Source of the DNA: Myxococcales bacterium
GTDB taxonomy: Bacteria; Myxococcota_A; Polyangia; Polyangiales; SLQV01
Reading direction: 5' to 3'
NCBI GenBank assembly: GCA_007131285.1
Contig: SLQV01000106.1
Coordinates: 1-49,848, forward strand
DNA length: 49,848 nucleotides
A model generated the notes under the pieces. That model worked only from the letters and a program-made list of their open reading frames with translations, ran no database searches and had not been told where the DNA came from. This document shows, piece by piece, positions 28,379-37,692 of this stretch. Positions within the stretch are counted from its first letter, which is position 1. Each line of letters starts with the position of its first letter. Made by a program: the position numbers and the translations under genes.

Positions 28379-31012
28379 ATGACAAAGACGACGACACACC
28401 GACTGCCGGTATGGTTTATGCGATGGCTTCCGCCACTACTGCTTTCGATTTGCACTTTCTCTATTTCGATGGTTTTCGATGCCTTGATCTCTGGAGCAGT
28501 GGCGCAGGAACTCGGAGAGGCGCCCAAGGCAGAAGAGGATTCAGGAGGCGATGTTCCCGCGGAGGGAGCGTCGATCGAAGCAAGTGCAAGCGAAACGCCC
28601 CCCTCTGATTCCGTGGCCACGAACGAAGAGACGATCGACGGGAGAGCGGACACGGCGAGCGCAGAAAGCTCAACGGAAGCAACGACCGACGGGGGTCCTG
28701 CGGACACGCCCTCGATGCGGGCAGAAGCGGCCGTCGAAAGGGAACAGGGCGCGGAAGCGGCCGTTAGCGAGGACAGCGACGATGGCGCGACGACCGAAGC
28801 CTCTGCCACCGGCGGGGATGCTGACCCCTTCGCCACCATGCCAGAGGATGAGGCGCTCGCACTTCCTGCGGTAGTGGCAGCACCCACGCGCGCCCGGACG
28901 GAGAGTGAAATCCCTCAAATCGATGTTATCGGACGAACATCACGCCAACTGGCTGAAGTGCCAGGCTCGGCATACGTGGTGACGCAGGAGGACCTGCGGG
29001 AGCAAGGGGCCGTTTCAGCCAACGAGGCGCTGCGGGTCGTGCCCGGTGTACACGTGCGTGACGAGGAAGGCATCGGCCTTAGGCCCAATATCGGGTTCCG
29101 CGGCTTAAACCCCGACCGCAGCCGCAACATCCTTGTACTCGAAGATGGTGTCCCCATTGCGCTCGCGCCCTACGGCGAGCCAGAACTTTACTATGCGCCG
29201 TTTATTGAGCGCATGGAGCGCCTGGAGATCGTCAAGGGCTCGGGATCCATCCTCTGGGGCCCTCAGACCATCGGCGGCGTGCTCAACTACATCACCAAAG
29301 ACCCGCCCAAAAAGCTGACCGTCGGCGGAGAGGTGCGCTACGGCAACTTCGGTTACCTGCTAGCCGAAGGTCACGTCGGAGATACGGTCGGCGCGCTCGG
29401 CTACCGCCTCGGCGTGGTGCACAAGCGTTTTGGCGGCCACCGCGGTCTTAACTTAGAAGCGACCGATGCCACGGCCAAGTTCCGCTTCCAGGTTTCGTCT
29501 AAATCGACCCTAGGCCTCAAGCTGCAAGTCTACGATGAGGTATCAAACGCGACCTACCTCGGCCTCACACGCCCGCAGTATGAGAATAACGCTGGCGATA
29601 ACTTTGCCGTCAACGATCGCCTCCCGGTGAAGCGCTACGCGATAGCAGCAACGCACAACATCGCCTTCAAACCGAACCTGCTTACGCAGAACACCGTCTA
29701 CGCCAGCTATACCGAGCGCAACTGGCTGCGCCAGGACTTTGACCGATCCTTTGACGAGTCTCGCAACTACGACCGCATCATTGACGGCAACGGCCAGAAC
29801 ATCCTAGGCCAAGGCCCACCCTACCCCGGCGACGGCTCGGCTACATTCTTTCGTGACTCCACCGGCAGCCGCAACCGCGCCTTCACGATTGGCGGCATCG
29901 AATCGCGTACCACCTGGGACTACCGCATGTCGGAGCAAGCTCGGGGCGAACTCATTGGCGGCATGCGCTTTCACATTGAGCACACGAGCGAGCAGCGGAT
30001 CAACGGCTCGTCCGCACGGGCGCTCAGCGGGGCGCTGCGCGACGACGAGAACCGCCAGGGCCTTGCCGTCGCAGGCTACCTGCAAAACCGCTTCATCTTC
30101 TGGGACAAGTTCCGCGTCAGCCCTGGCCTGCGTATTGAGTCCGTGTGGAACGAGCGTGAGATCTTCCGCTCCGGCAATGAGGACCTCGTGCCTGCTGCGT
30201 TGGAATCCGAAAACGTTTTTGCGCTGATTCCGGGTCTGGGCCTCTCTTATGAAGTCATTGACCAGCTCAATCTCTTTGGTGGCGTCCACCGCGGTTTTGC
30301 GCCGCCTCGCACAAAAGATGCCTTCGGACTCGCTGACGGGGAGCTGCAAAACTTCAGGCTCGCAGCCGAGTTCTCTTGGAACTACGAGCTAGGCGCTCGC
30401 GTTAGCTACGCCGACTTCCTCTTCGCGGAAGTGACCGGCTTCATGCTCGACTTCCAAAATCAAGTCATCGCGCCCTCTGACGCAGGCGGCGCCATTGCCC
30501 AAGACGCGGCCGATCTGATTAACGGCGGCGCGTCACGGCATCTCGGTGTCGAGAGTTCGGTCACGTTTGATGCGATTCAAGCCGCAGGGCTCAGTTTCCG
30601 CATGCCGCTGACGCTGAACTACACCTTCGTCGATGCCCGTTTCGGGGATGGGTGGCGCGAAGACTGGGTAGGTAACCACTTGCCCTACGCACCCCGCCAC
30701 ATGCTCAGCTCCCAACTACGCTTCGTACACGATACAGGGGTATCCGCACAGGTCAACGGCCACTACATGAGCGGGCAGTTCACCGACGCCGACAACACGT
30801 TAGAGCTTGCACAAAACGGCACGCTAGGCCGCATCGACGGACGTTTTCTGCTCGACGCCCGGGTTGCCTACACCTTCGCGCGGCTTGGTCTCACCGCCTA
30901 CGTATCCGGCAAGAACCTTACGGGTACGCAGTATATTGCTTCACTTGCGCCCTCGGGCATTCAGCCCGGTATGTTTCGACAGGTCTTCGCTGGAATTCAA
31001 GGCGAGATCTGA
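28379..31012 (+). CDS. TonB-dependent outer-membrane receptor, FecA-like
   Basis: 877 residues from the ATG at 28379; a TTG four codons upstream is the alternative. A signal peptide is followed by ~110 residues of acidic Glu/Ala/Ser/Thr-rich low-complexity sequence, which is unusual. Then come a TonB-box-like IDVIG and the plug domain (SAYVVTQEDLREQGA, GVHVRDEEGIGLRPNIGFRG, IEIVKGSGSILWGPQTIGG-like block). The remaining ~600 residues are a 22-strand barrel with alternating aromatic and polar residues, and PGMFRQVFAG near the end is a FecA-type C-terminal block. It imports a ligand such as a ferric siderophore using TonB energy; no TonB or ABC genes are nearby, so the ligand is unknown. The last residue is Ile rather than the usual Phe. 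Confidence 0.93.
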   Translation: MTKTTTHRLPVWFMRWLPPLLLSICTFSISMVFDALISGAVAQELGEAPKAEEDSGGDVPAEGASIEASASETPPSDSVATNEETIDGRADTASAESSTEATTDGGPADTPSMRAEAAVEREQGAEAAVSEDSDDGATTEASATGGDADPFATMPEDEALALPAVVAAPTRARTESEIPQIDVIGRTSRQLAEVPGSAYVVTQEDLREQGAVSANEALRVVPGVHVRDEEGIGLRPNIGFRGLNPDRSRNILVLEDGVPIALAPYGEPELYYAPFIERMERLEIVKGSGSILWGPQTIGGVLNYITKDPPKKLTVGGEVRYGNFGYLLAEGHVGDTVGALGYRLGVVHKRFGGHRGLNLEATDATAKFRFQVSSKSTLGLKLQVYDEVSNATYLGLTRPQYENNAGDNFAVNDRLPVKRYAIAATHNIAFKPNLLTQNTVYASYTERNWLRQDFDRSFDESRNYDRIIDGNGQNILGQGPPYPGDGSATFFRDSTGSRNRAFTIGGIESRTTWDYRMSEQARGELIGGMRFHIEHTSEQRINGSSARALSGALRDDENRQGLAVAGYLQNRFIFWDKFRVSPGLRIESVWNEREIFRSGNEDLVPAALESENVFALIPGLGLSYEVIDQLNLFGGVHRGFAPPRTKDAFGLADGELQNFRLAAEFSWNYELGARVSYADFLFAEVTGFMLDFQNQVIAPSDAGGAIAQDAADLINGGASRHLGVESSVTFDAIQAAGLSFRMPLTLNYTFVDARFGDGWREDWVGNHLPYAPRHMLSSQLRFVHDTGVSAQVNGHYMSGQFTDADNTLELAQNGTLGRIDGRFLLDARVAYTFARLGLTAYVSGKNLTGTQYIASLAPSGIQPGMFRQVFAGIQGEI

Positions 31013-31042
31013 CCTCGGACGCTGGCTCAGCTGAGCGCGACT

Positions 31043-31082
31043 AGAGGCTGGTCGTTCATAGACGGCCAGCCTCTTTGTTTTT
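31043..31082 (+). terminator. Rho-independent terminator after the TonB receptor
   Basis: A 13-bp stem (31043-31055 with 31062-31074, one G-U pair) around the loop TCATAG is followed by TTTGTTTTT. It lies 31 bases after the receptor stop and isolates that gene from the TPR gene downstream. Confidence 0.92.
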
Positions 31083-31262
31083 CTCGCGCTGGATTATTGC
31101 ATCCGCTGCGTGCACTAGCCTCGGCGACACAACCGAGGGCTGCGCATCAGCCACGGCGAGGAAATTCGTTGAGACTTCGAGGACATTCGCACTAGCCTGA
31201 AGGTGTAGTTTCGAGATGATGTGACCTTGGGGCCGACAGAAAGCCTCGTAAGCGGAGCGTGC

Positions 31263-33647
31263 GTGGCGCTGGACCGAGACAAAGTTTTCAACTCAGCCCA
31301 GAAGTACCTGCAAAAGGGCAACGTCGATCGCGCGCTTACTGAGTATCACAAGCTCGCGGCAGACGATCCGACTGATGCCCGCGTCTGGTTGCGCATCGGG
31401 GATTTGCTGGCGCGAAAAGGCGAACGCAGCGGCGCGTGCGACGCCTATCTCAAGGTGGGGGCGATCTACGCCGACGGCGGTTTCTTTCTCAAAGCGGTCG
31501 CGGTCTACAAGCAAATCACCAAGCTAGACTCAAGCCGGCTCGTCGCCTTTGAGGCGCTCGCGCAGATGTACCAGAACCTAGACCTGCCATCCGATGCCTT
31601 GACGGTGATGATGCGGCTGGCAGAGCAAGCGGTGAAGCTTGAACACTTCTCCGAAGCCGAGCGCGCGCTGCGCCGTATCTGCGAAGTGGAACCCTCGAAT
31701 TTGCCTGCACGAGTGCGGCTGGCGGAATGCCTCTCGCGGCTCGAAAAGACGGAAGCGGCTGCAGACGAGTTCGATATTGCCGCGCGTATCCTGCTCGAAC
31801 AAAACCGTCTCGATGACTACACCAAGGTTGCGGAGCGGCTGCTCTTTCATTCAGGGCATCGCATTCACGTCGCCCGCAAGCTTGCGGAGGTTTACCTACA
31901 ACTCGAGCAACCGAAAAAGGCCCTAGCTAAGCTACACATCGCGTTTCGGGTCAACCCCCAGGAGCCCGTAACCCTCCAGCTCCTGGCCACCGCGTTCGAA
32001 CAACTCGGCCAGTTTGGTAAGAGTATCAGTGTGCTCAAGGAGCTCGCGCGCGTTTACCTAGAGCGCGGTGACCGCAACGCCCAAACCGAATGCTACGACC
32101 GCATTCTCTTACTCGATCCTTCGGACGCCGAGGCGCTCGAGGCCTTGGGCAGGCACGCTGGCGACATCGGCGACGAAGCGCTGCTTGACGACATCGAAGA
32201 GCTCGCCTTGGAAGAACTTGAGGACGTCAGCGTCGAAGATGCCAACGAGCACGTCGCTGCGGGCCCTTCGCAGCCGCGTGGCCCCGGCGCCGCCCCGCCG
32301 CATCGCGCCCCGAACGCGCACGCCGCCCTACTTGAGAGCGATGCATGGGAGAGTGACCAGCCAAGCCCTGACTATGAGGAGACTTCACAGGCCTACGAAG
32401 AGCAGGATTCGGTGAATGCTGCACGCATTAGCGTTGGTGCGGACTTGCGCAGGCAACACGCCGAGGCGCCCGCTGCCAACCTTGGAGAGCCTCCTACTGC
32501 TTTACGCGTGGATCCTGCCCGCATGCTCGGCGAATGCGAAGTGTTCTTGCGTTACGGACTCAAGAAGAAAGCGCGAGATCACCTAGAAGCGCTTTTGCGC
32601 ATCTCACCTGACCACATCGACGCGCGCACGCAGCTCAAAGATATTCTAATGGAAATGGGGGAGTTTGACCCTGCAATCTTCCATTTGCGTGAGCTTGCTG
32701 AACTGCTCGAGACCTCAGCCCCGGGACTTGCGCAACAGTATCGGGAGCAAGCCGAGGCACTAGACGCCTCGGAAGGCTCTTCTTTTGGCAACGATAGCGA
32801 CCTGATGACCGAAGCCACCGAACCTGCGGATGCGCGGTTCGCGCGCGCGGACGCGGAACTCGATGCGCTGACAGGCGACATCCCCCTCAAGCCAATCGAA
32901 TCCGCTGCGAGAGCGCCTAAAAAGCAACACGCAGCCGCAGCCGCGGTCGAGCACGTGAGTTTGGTTGAGGAAGCGCTCGACGAAGCAGACTTTTTTATTG
33001 CTCAGGGGCTTTTTGACGCCGCACATGCTTCCGTAACCGAGGTGACCCAGCAACACCCAAACAATCCACTCCTTCAGGAAAAACTTGAAGAAATTAGAGA
33101 TCTCATGATGTCGAGCGTCCTCACAGACGACGCCACCGACAGCGCAATGCTCCTGGAAGATTTCGACCACTTTGGCGCAGCACCTGTGAGTGTCGATGAG
33201 CCGCTAAGCGAGGACGAGAGTGATTTTGATAACCTCGATGATCTACTCGGTGGTCTCGAGAACCATGACGATAGCGTCGAGGTCAAAGAGAGCCACTTTG
33301 ATCTGGGCATCGCGTATCGCGAGATGGGGCTCTTTGACGAAGCCATTCAGGAGCTTGAACTGGCAATTGAAGCCCGTGAAGCTATTTGCTCGGCACGGAT
33401 GCTGATTGGCCTATGTCACCGTGATGCCGGCAATCCGCAGGCCGCGCTGGCGAGTTTCGCCGAGGGCCTCGCCTCGCTCGCGCGGACGCGGGATGAAACC
33501 CTCGCGCTGTACTACGAAGTGGCGAGCCTGCACCTGAACCTGGAGCAGATCCCAGAGGCGTGCGTCGCACTCGAAGAAATTCTTGCCATCGACCCAACCT
33601 ACCGTGACTCCCAGGTTATCTATGACCAACTCAGTCGCGTGCGCTAG
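31263..33647 (+). CDS. Large TPR protein
   Basis: 794 residues from a GTG at 31263 (VALDRDKVFNSAQKYLQKG), chosen because the TPR array begins at once; an in-frame GTG at 31221 is possible. About eight tetratricopeptide repeats fill residues 1-310. A long acidic, Ala/Glu-rich linker interrupted by a FimV-like TPR pair (FLRYGLKKKARDHLEALL) spans ~310-650, and two or three more repeats close the C-terminus (SHFDLGIAYREMGLFDEAI). There is no signal peptide, so it is probably a cytoplasmic scaffold. Proteins of this layout are common in Myxococcota and some are tied to motility or polarity, but nothing here proves that. Confidence 0.88.
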   Translation: MALDRDKVFNSAQKYLQKGNVDRALTEYHKLAADDPTDARVWLRIGDLLARKGERSGACDAYLKVGAIYADGGFFLKAVAVYKQITKLDSSRLVAFEALAQMYQNLDLPSDALTVMMRLAEQAVKLEHFSEAERALRRICEVEPSNLPARVRLAECLSRLEKTEAAADEFDIAARILLEQNRLDDYTKVAERLLFHSGHRIHVARKLAEVYLQLEQPKKALAKLHIAFRVNPQEPVTLQLLATAFEQLGQFGKSISVLKELARVYLERGDRNAQTECYDRILLLDPSDAEALEALGRHAGDIGDEALLDDIEELALEELEDVSVEDANEHVAAGPSQPRGPGAAPPHRAPNAHAALLESDAWESDQPSPDYEETSQAYEEQDSVNAARISVGADLRRQHAEAPAANLGEPPTALRVDPARMLGECEVFLRYGLKKKARDHLEALLRISPDHIDARTQLKDILMEMGEFDPAIFHLRELAELLETSAPGLAQQYREQAEALDASEGSSFGNDSDLMTEATEPADARFARADAELDALTGDIPLKPIESAARAPKKQHAAAAAVEHVSLVEEALDEADFFIAQGLFDAAHASVTEVTQQHPNNPLLQEKLEEIRDLMMSSVLTDDATDSAMLLEDFDHFGAAPVSVDEPLSEDESDFDNLDDLLGGLENHDDSVEVKESHFDLGIAYREMGLFDEAIQELELAIEAREAICSARMLIGLCHRDAGNPQAALASFAEGLASLARTRDETLALYYEVASLHLNLEQIPEACVALEEILAIDPTYRDSQVIYDQLSRVR

Positions 33648-33895
33648 CACAAGGTCTGACTTGTAACATCGCAGATGGCACCCTCAGGGCGGGGGAGCCT
33701 CGGCGACAGGGGAGCACCTCCGGTGCTAGCCCGCTCACGGTTGGCTTGCTCGATTCGAGACGCTTGGTCACGCTATGGCGCGTGAGTGTTTGGCAGCGAC
33801 AACATCGCCTAGAGTTTTTCCCGCATCGGCGCGCCACAAGCCACCGCGAGTTGACCCGTTCCCCCGAGCGTACGGCTACGCTCACCCCGCAAAGC

Positions 33896-35620
33896 ATGCT
33901 GCTCGCGGCCGTTGTGCTCGCCCTCGCCCCGCGCTGCGGAGGGAGCCTTAAGCCCGAAAAACACGCGTACAGCTCTGGACACCAGGAACAGGAGCGAGCT
34001 GAGCTGTCGGCGCCGACCGCACAAGGTGCCATCGTATTAGCTTTGATCCTCGACCAGCTTCCCTCCGACGCTATCGACAGATTGCAGCCGGTGCTGGATG
34101 CGGAAGGCTACATCGGAGGCCAACTGGCCGGGCAAGGGCTGCGCTTTCAGCGCGTACGCTTCCCTTACGCGAATACCTACACCGCTGCGGGACATGCGAC
34201 GATCTACACCGGTTACGCCCCCACGCACCATGGCGTGAGTGCTAATGCCGTGTGGGATCGCCTCAGCCAAAGCGTCGTACCCGCGTATACCGACTCGCAA
34301 CACGCTGTACTTGGCACCAGCGGCGCGACCGCCGGCCCTGGACGACTACGCCTGCCCACGGTTGCAGATTGGCTGCACCATGCGCGCAAAGCGGGCCAGT
34401 CACGCGTCGTAAGTGTCTCGCTCAAAGACCGGGCAGCGATTCCCGGAGGCGGTCGACAGGCGCGGGACGTTTATTGGTATGAAGCAGGCCTATGCGGCTT
34501 TACTACTTCCACCTATTACCATCGCAGAAAACCAACCTGGCTCGCAGCTTGGCAAGGCGAGGACTATGTCCGAGCGTATTTAAAAACGCCCTGGACTCCC
34601 CTCAAGCCCGATGCCTATGCGGCGCTAGGGCTCATCGACGACCGCCCGGGAGAAGGCGACTATCAGGGACTTGGCACCACCTTCCCGCGCACCTTGGACA
34701 ACCTAAGCGAGCCGTGTAAGGCCATTCGTGCGACGCCTGCGGCAGGGCCACTGCTACTCGACTTCGCGCTGCACCTAGCCAAGGCGCGCAAGCTCGGACA
34801 GGGCGACACCCGCGATTTCTTGGCCGTGTCTATCTCTCATACCGACTACATCGGCCATATCTTCGGCTGGGACTCCGTGGAATACACGGATAATCTCGTG
34901 CGAACAGACCGTGACGTCGCGCGCTTTATCGCCGCGCTGCGCAAGCTAGCACCCGTGGATGTCGTGTTGACCTCCGACCACGGAGCCCTCGCGTTACCCG
35001 AAGCCCTGGGAGAACCATTTGGTCGCATAGGTCCGCAAGCCCTAGCCGCGGAACTTAACGCAGCCCTTGAAGCGAAGGGGCTGCCCGCTGCGGTAGCCCA
35101 ATTTGTCCCCCCCTACGTGTATCTCGACGAGGGAGCCTATGAGGCAGCCGCTCACGCGCAGATCATCGCGACGCTGCTCGAGACGCTTCAGCAAAGAGTT
35201 GGCATCGAGGCCGCGGTGCATGTCGGCAACGGCGCAGTCCACGCACCTGTAACCAAGTCCGAGGAACCGCACGCGGCAACACCGGCCTCGGCAGCTGACC
35301 GCAGCCCCTCCTTGCAAGAAGCGATAGCCGCGGGCATTGAAGTGGCTCCCCAAGGTGATATTTTTGTCGTCCCGGCGCGAAATTATGTTGTCGACGCCGA
35401 GCCTCCGACCCACACCGGCACAAGCCACGGATCGCCTTTTGCCTACGATACCGATGTGCCGGTCTTTATTGACTCTCCGCGGGTGAAGCCCGGCGCGTGC
35501 TCTGGCGTCCATTCCATGCTGCGCGTCGCTCCCACGCTACTGTGGTTGCTCGATACTCCGCATATGCTTCCCGGGGAACCCCTTCTAGGCTGTTCGGTCA
35601 CGCAAGCCCCTTCGCCCTAG
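33896..35620 (+). CDS. Alkaline phosphatase-superfamily phosphoesterase, secreted
   Basis: 574 residues from the ATG at 33896, which starts a hydrophobic signal segment (MLLAAVVLALAPRC); the frame is open 50 codons upstream, but that part is Arg-rich and unlikely to be coding. The nucleophile motif is NTYTAAGHATIYTGYAP, and metal-binding blocks are SHTDYIGHIFG, LTSDHGA and GTSHGSPFAYDTDVPV. These place it with PafA-like and nucleotide pyrophosphatase/phosphodiesterase-type enzymes that hydrolyse phosphate mono- or diesters with two zincs. The location is periplasmic or surface. A hairpin AGCACC-tcc-GGTGCT (33713-33727) lies in the upstream gap. Confidence 0.88.
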   Translation: MLLAAVVLALAPRCGGSLKPEKHAYSSGHQEQERAELSAPTAQGAIVLALILDQLPSDAIDRLQPVLDAEGYIGGQLAGQGLRFQRVRFPYANTYTAAGHATIYTGYAPTHHGVSANAVWDRLSQSVVPAYTDSQHAVLGTSGATAGPGRLRLPTVADWLHHARKAGQSRVVSVSLKDRAAIPGGGRQARDVYWYEAGLCGFTTSTYYHRRKPTWLAAWQGEDYVRAYLKTPWTPLKPDAYAALGLIDDRPGEGDYQGLGTTFPRTLDNLSEPCKAIRATPAAGPLLLDFALHLAKARKLGQGDTRDFLAVSISHTDYIGHIFGWDSVEYTDNLVRTDRDVARFIAALRKLAPVDVVLTSDHGALALPEALGEPFGRIGPQALAAELNAALEAKGLPAAVAQFVPPYVYLDEGAYEAAAHAQIIATLLETLQQRVGIEAAVHVGNGAVHAPVTKSEEPHAATPASAADRSPSLQEAIAAGIEVAPQGDIFVVPARNYVVDAEPPTHTGTSHGSPFAYDTDVPVFIDSPRVKPGACSGVHSMLRVAPTLLWLLDTPHMLPGEPLLGCSVTQAPSP

Positions 35621-35933
35621 GTGACTCGTGGGTTCACGACACCGCCGCGTGCGGGTCTTCGGGCTTTACGTAGGGTCTCGGGAGTCTCGAGATGGGTGCG
35701 GATCGGCAGAACAGTGCCCCGTTCTGAGGGGCACGGGAAGATGCGCCTGCGCGTTTGCCCCCCCGTGACCCGCGCATAGCTCTAAGTCAGCTAACGGAAA
35801 GTACAGGCGTGAAGGTAGGTTTCTCGAACGCCGGAACGGAGGTGTTGCTTCCGACACCTTGGGAGTATTTTGCAACAATTCCTACTGAGCAACTAGGGTC
35901 AACCTGCCGTCATGCTGAGATCGCTGCGAGCTT
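35621..35933. other. Intergenic gap with two hairpins
   Basis: 313 bases without a recognisable gene. A perfect 7-bp hairpin GTGCCCC-gttctga-GGGGCAC lies at 35714-35734, and AGGTGT-tgcttccg-ACACCT at 35840-35859. Neither has a T-run. The region probably carries the promoter of the flippase gene. Confidence 0.5.
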
Positions 35934-37598
35934 ATGCCAAAGACCTCATCCTTCGCCTTGGGAACCGCCGCCGTGGCCGGTGCCAAGTTACTCTTCGTGC
36001 TCTCAAGCTACGGCACCTTGCTCCTCTTGCCTCGCGTACTTGAGGATGCCGCCGAATTTGGCCGGTTTGCAACGGTGCTTGCACTCATCGGCATCATCGA
36101 CAACGTCATCGTCGCAACCACGCTGCAAAGCGTCGGTCGCGAAATCGCAGGCATTGGGTCATCTGTTAGTACGGCTTTGCGTTTTGGACTCCTGCGTCAC
36201 GCTCTGCCCGTCATAGGAGTGGCGTTGATATTGGCGCTCTGTGCGGCGCTCGTGACCGCCTGGCTGCGAGACGACAGCCTCACACGGCCGCTTCAGGTCG
36301 CAACCGCGAGCGTCGCAGGCTACGGGCTTTACGCCGTTTTTCTTGGCATTCTGAACGGAACGCAACGCTTTGGTTTGCAGGCGCTTGTCGATGGCTGCTT
36401 TTCCTTGCTGCGCTTTGCCGGGCTCGTTCTAGGAGCGTGGTTTACGGGGCGGGCTTTCGGTGCTTTTCTCGGCCTTGGTGCAGGCTTGGGCGCAATGATC
36501 CTGATCTGCAGCGCAGTGGTAGCGCACTTGGCACGGCCAGGACTTTCGGTTACCGCAGCCAGCTGTAGCGCCGACCCGCGAACCCTCAGCGCAGGCCCCG
36601 ATCGCGGGCTCCAGCGAGCGCCGCAAGCTGGCTTGACTCGCGGCGAAGCACCCGACGCAATGACGCATGCACCGCGCGACCCACACGGCACCGCACTGAA
36701 GCCCTGGCTGAGCTTCGTTCTACCGTTGCTTGCGTTTCATCTAGGGATCAATGCGCTCCTGCAGCTTGATATCACGCTGCTTAAGCTCTTTTCCGGCAGA
36801 ATGCTTCTGCTAGAGGGGGCGAGTGCGCTCGAGGCGAGCGCAACGTCAAGTCGCCTTGCGGGGCATTATCGCGCGGCACAAAGCTTTGCCTTCGTTGCTT
36901 ACCAACTGGCGGTGCCGCTGGCGCTTACGGCCTTCCCTGTGATCTCACGCCTCAAGCGTGAGGGCGCGCGCGCACTCACTACGACGCTCGTGGGGACGCT
37001 GCGAGCGGCGTGGCTCGGCGCGCTTCTGGTCGCGATCCCTATCTCGGCCAACAGCGGCGCCCTGCTATCTTTTGTGTACCCCGAGGGCTACGCCCTTGCT
37101 GCCACATGTCTTGCCGTGCTGGCGCCAGGACTCGCCCTTTTCGCGGTCTTTGTGATTGTCGCGACGGCGCTTGCGGCGCTTGGGCACCCGGCGCGCTGCG
37201 CGCTCTTCGCGCTCATTGGCACGCTAATTATGGCGCTAGGTGTGGCGCGCGCGCTTCAAACCCCACTCATCAGCGAGGCCAGCACCTTGACGCGCACCGC
37301 TAGCGCCACGAGCGCGGGCATCTTGGCATCTCTGGTGCTTGCGCTCTACACGCTGCACACGCGCGGCGCACCCCTACCCTACCGCACGCTCTTGGGCGGC
37401 GGTCTTGCAGCGACGGCCGCGTGGTGGGCCGGCTATGCGCTTAGCGGTGAAGGGTTTTTTCGGCTGTTATGTGCGGGCGGCGCCAGTGCGCTGGTCTTTG
37501 TTGCCGCATCCATCCTAACAGGCGCTATCTCGCTCCCGGAACTTGTCCAGCTTCGCCAAGCTATCCACACGAGGCTGCGAGGCCGCTTCCAGAGCTGA
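35934..37598 (+). CDS. Polysaccharide flippase (Wzx/MATE-like, MOP superfamily)
   Basis: 554 residues with about 12-14 hydrophobic helices. The N-terminus (SYGTLLLLPRVLEDAAEFGRF) and the second half starting LPLLAFHLGINALLQLDITLL and RAAQSFAFVAYQLAVPLALTAF are typical of oligosaccharide/O-antigen flippases that move lipid-linked sugars across the inner membrane. A Pro/Ala/Arg-rich hydrophilic insertion of ~55 residues (about 200-257) sits in the central cytoplasmic loop. No glycosyltransferase or polymerase genes are adjacent, so it is an orphan flippase. The ATG follows a 313-bp gap. Confidence 0.87.
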   Translation: MPKTSSFALGTAAVAGAKLLFVLSSYGTLLLLPRVLEDAAEFGRFATVLALIGIIDNVIVATTLQSVGREIAGIGSSVSTALRFGLLRHALPVIGVALILALCAALVTAWLRDDSLTRPLQVATASVAGYGLYAVFLGILNGTQRFGLQALVDGCFSLLRFAGLVLGAWFTGRAFGAFLGLGAGLGAMILICSAVVAHLARPGLSVTAASCSADPRTLSAGPDRGLQRAPQAGLTRGEAPDAMTHAPRDPHGTALKPWLSFVLPLLAFHLGINALLQLDITLLKLFSGRMLLLEGASALEASATSSRLAGHYRAAQSFAFVAYQLAVPLALTAFPVISRLKREGARALTTTLVGTLRAAWLGALLVAIPISANSGALLSFVYPEGYALAATCLAVLAPGLALFAVFVIVATALAALGHPARCALFALIGTLIMALGVARALQTPLISEASTLTRTASATSAGILASLVLALYTLHTRGAPLPYRTLLGGGLAATAAWWAGYALSGEGFFRLLCAGGASALVFVAASILTGAISLPELVQLRQAIHTRLRGRFQS

Positions 37599-37692
37599 AG
37601 TGTTAGCTCTCGATCATCAGCAGGGCTCTAAAGTCGCGCCGGCGGACTCGAGCAAGCAGGGGGCTTAGCCGTCGCGATCCGCCGTGTTCGGA

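Noticed and set aside
29804-30349. 181-codon minus frame
   Set aside because: Antisense to the TonB receptor barrel; no signal or domain.
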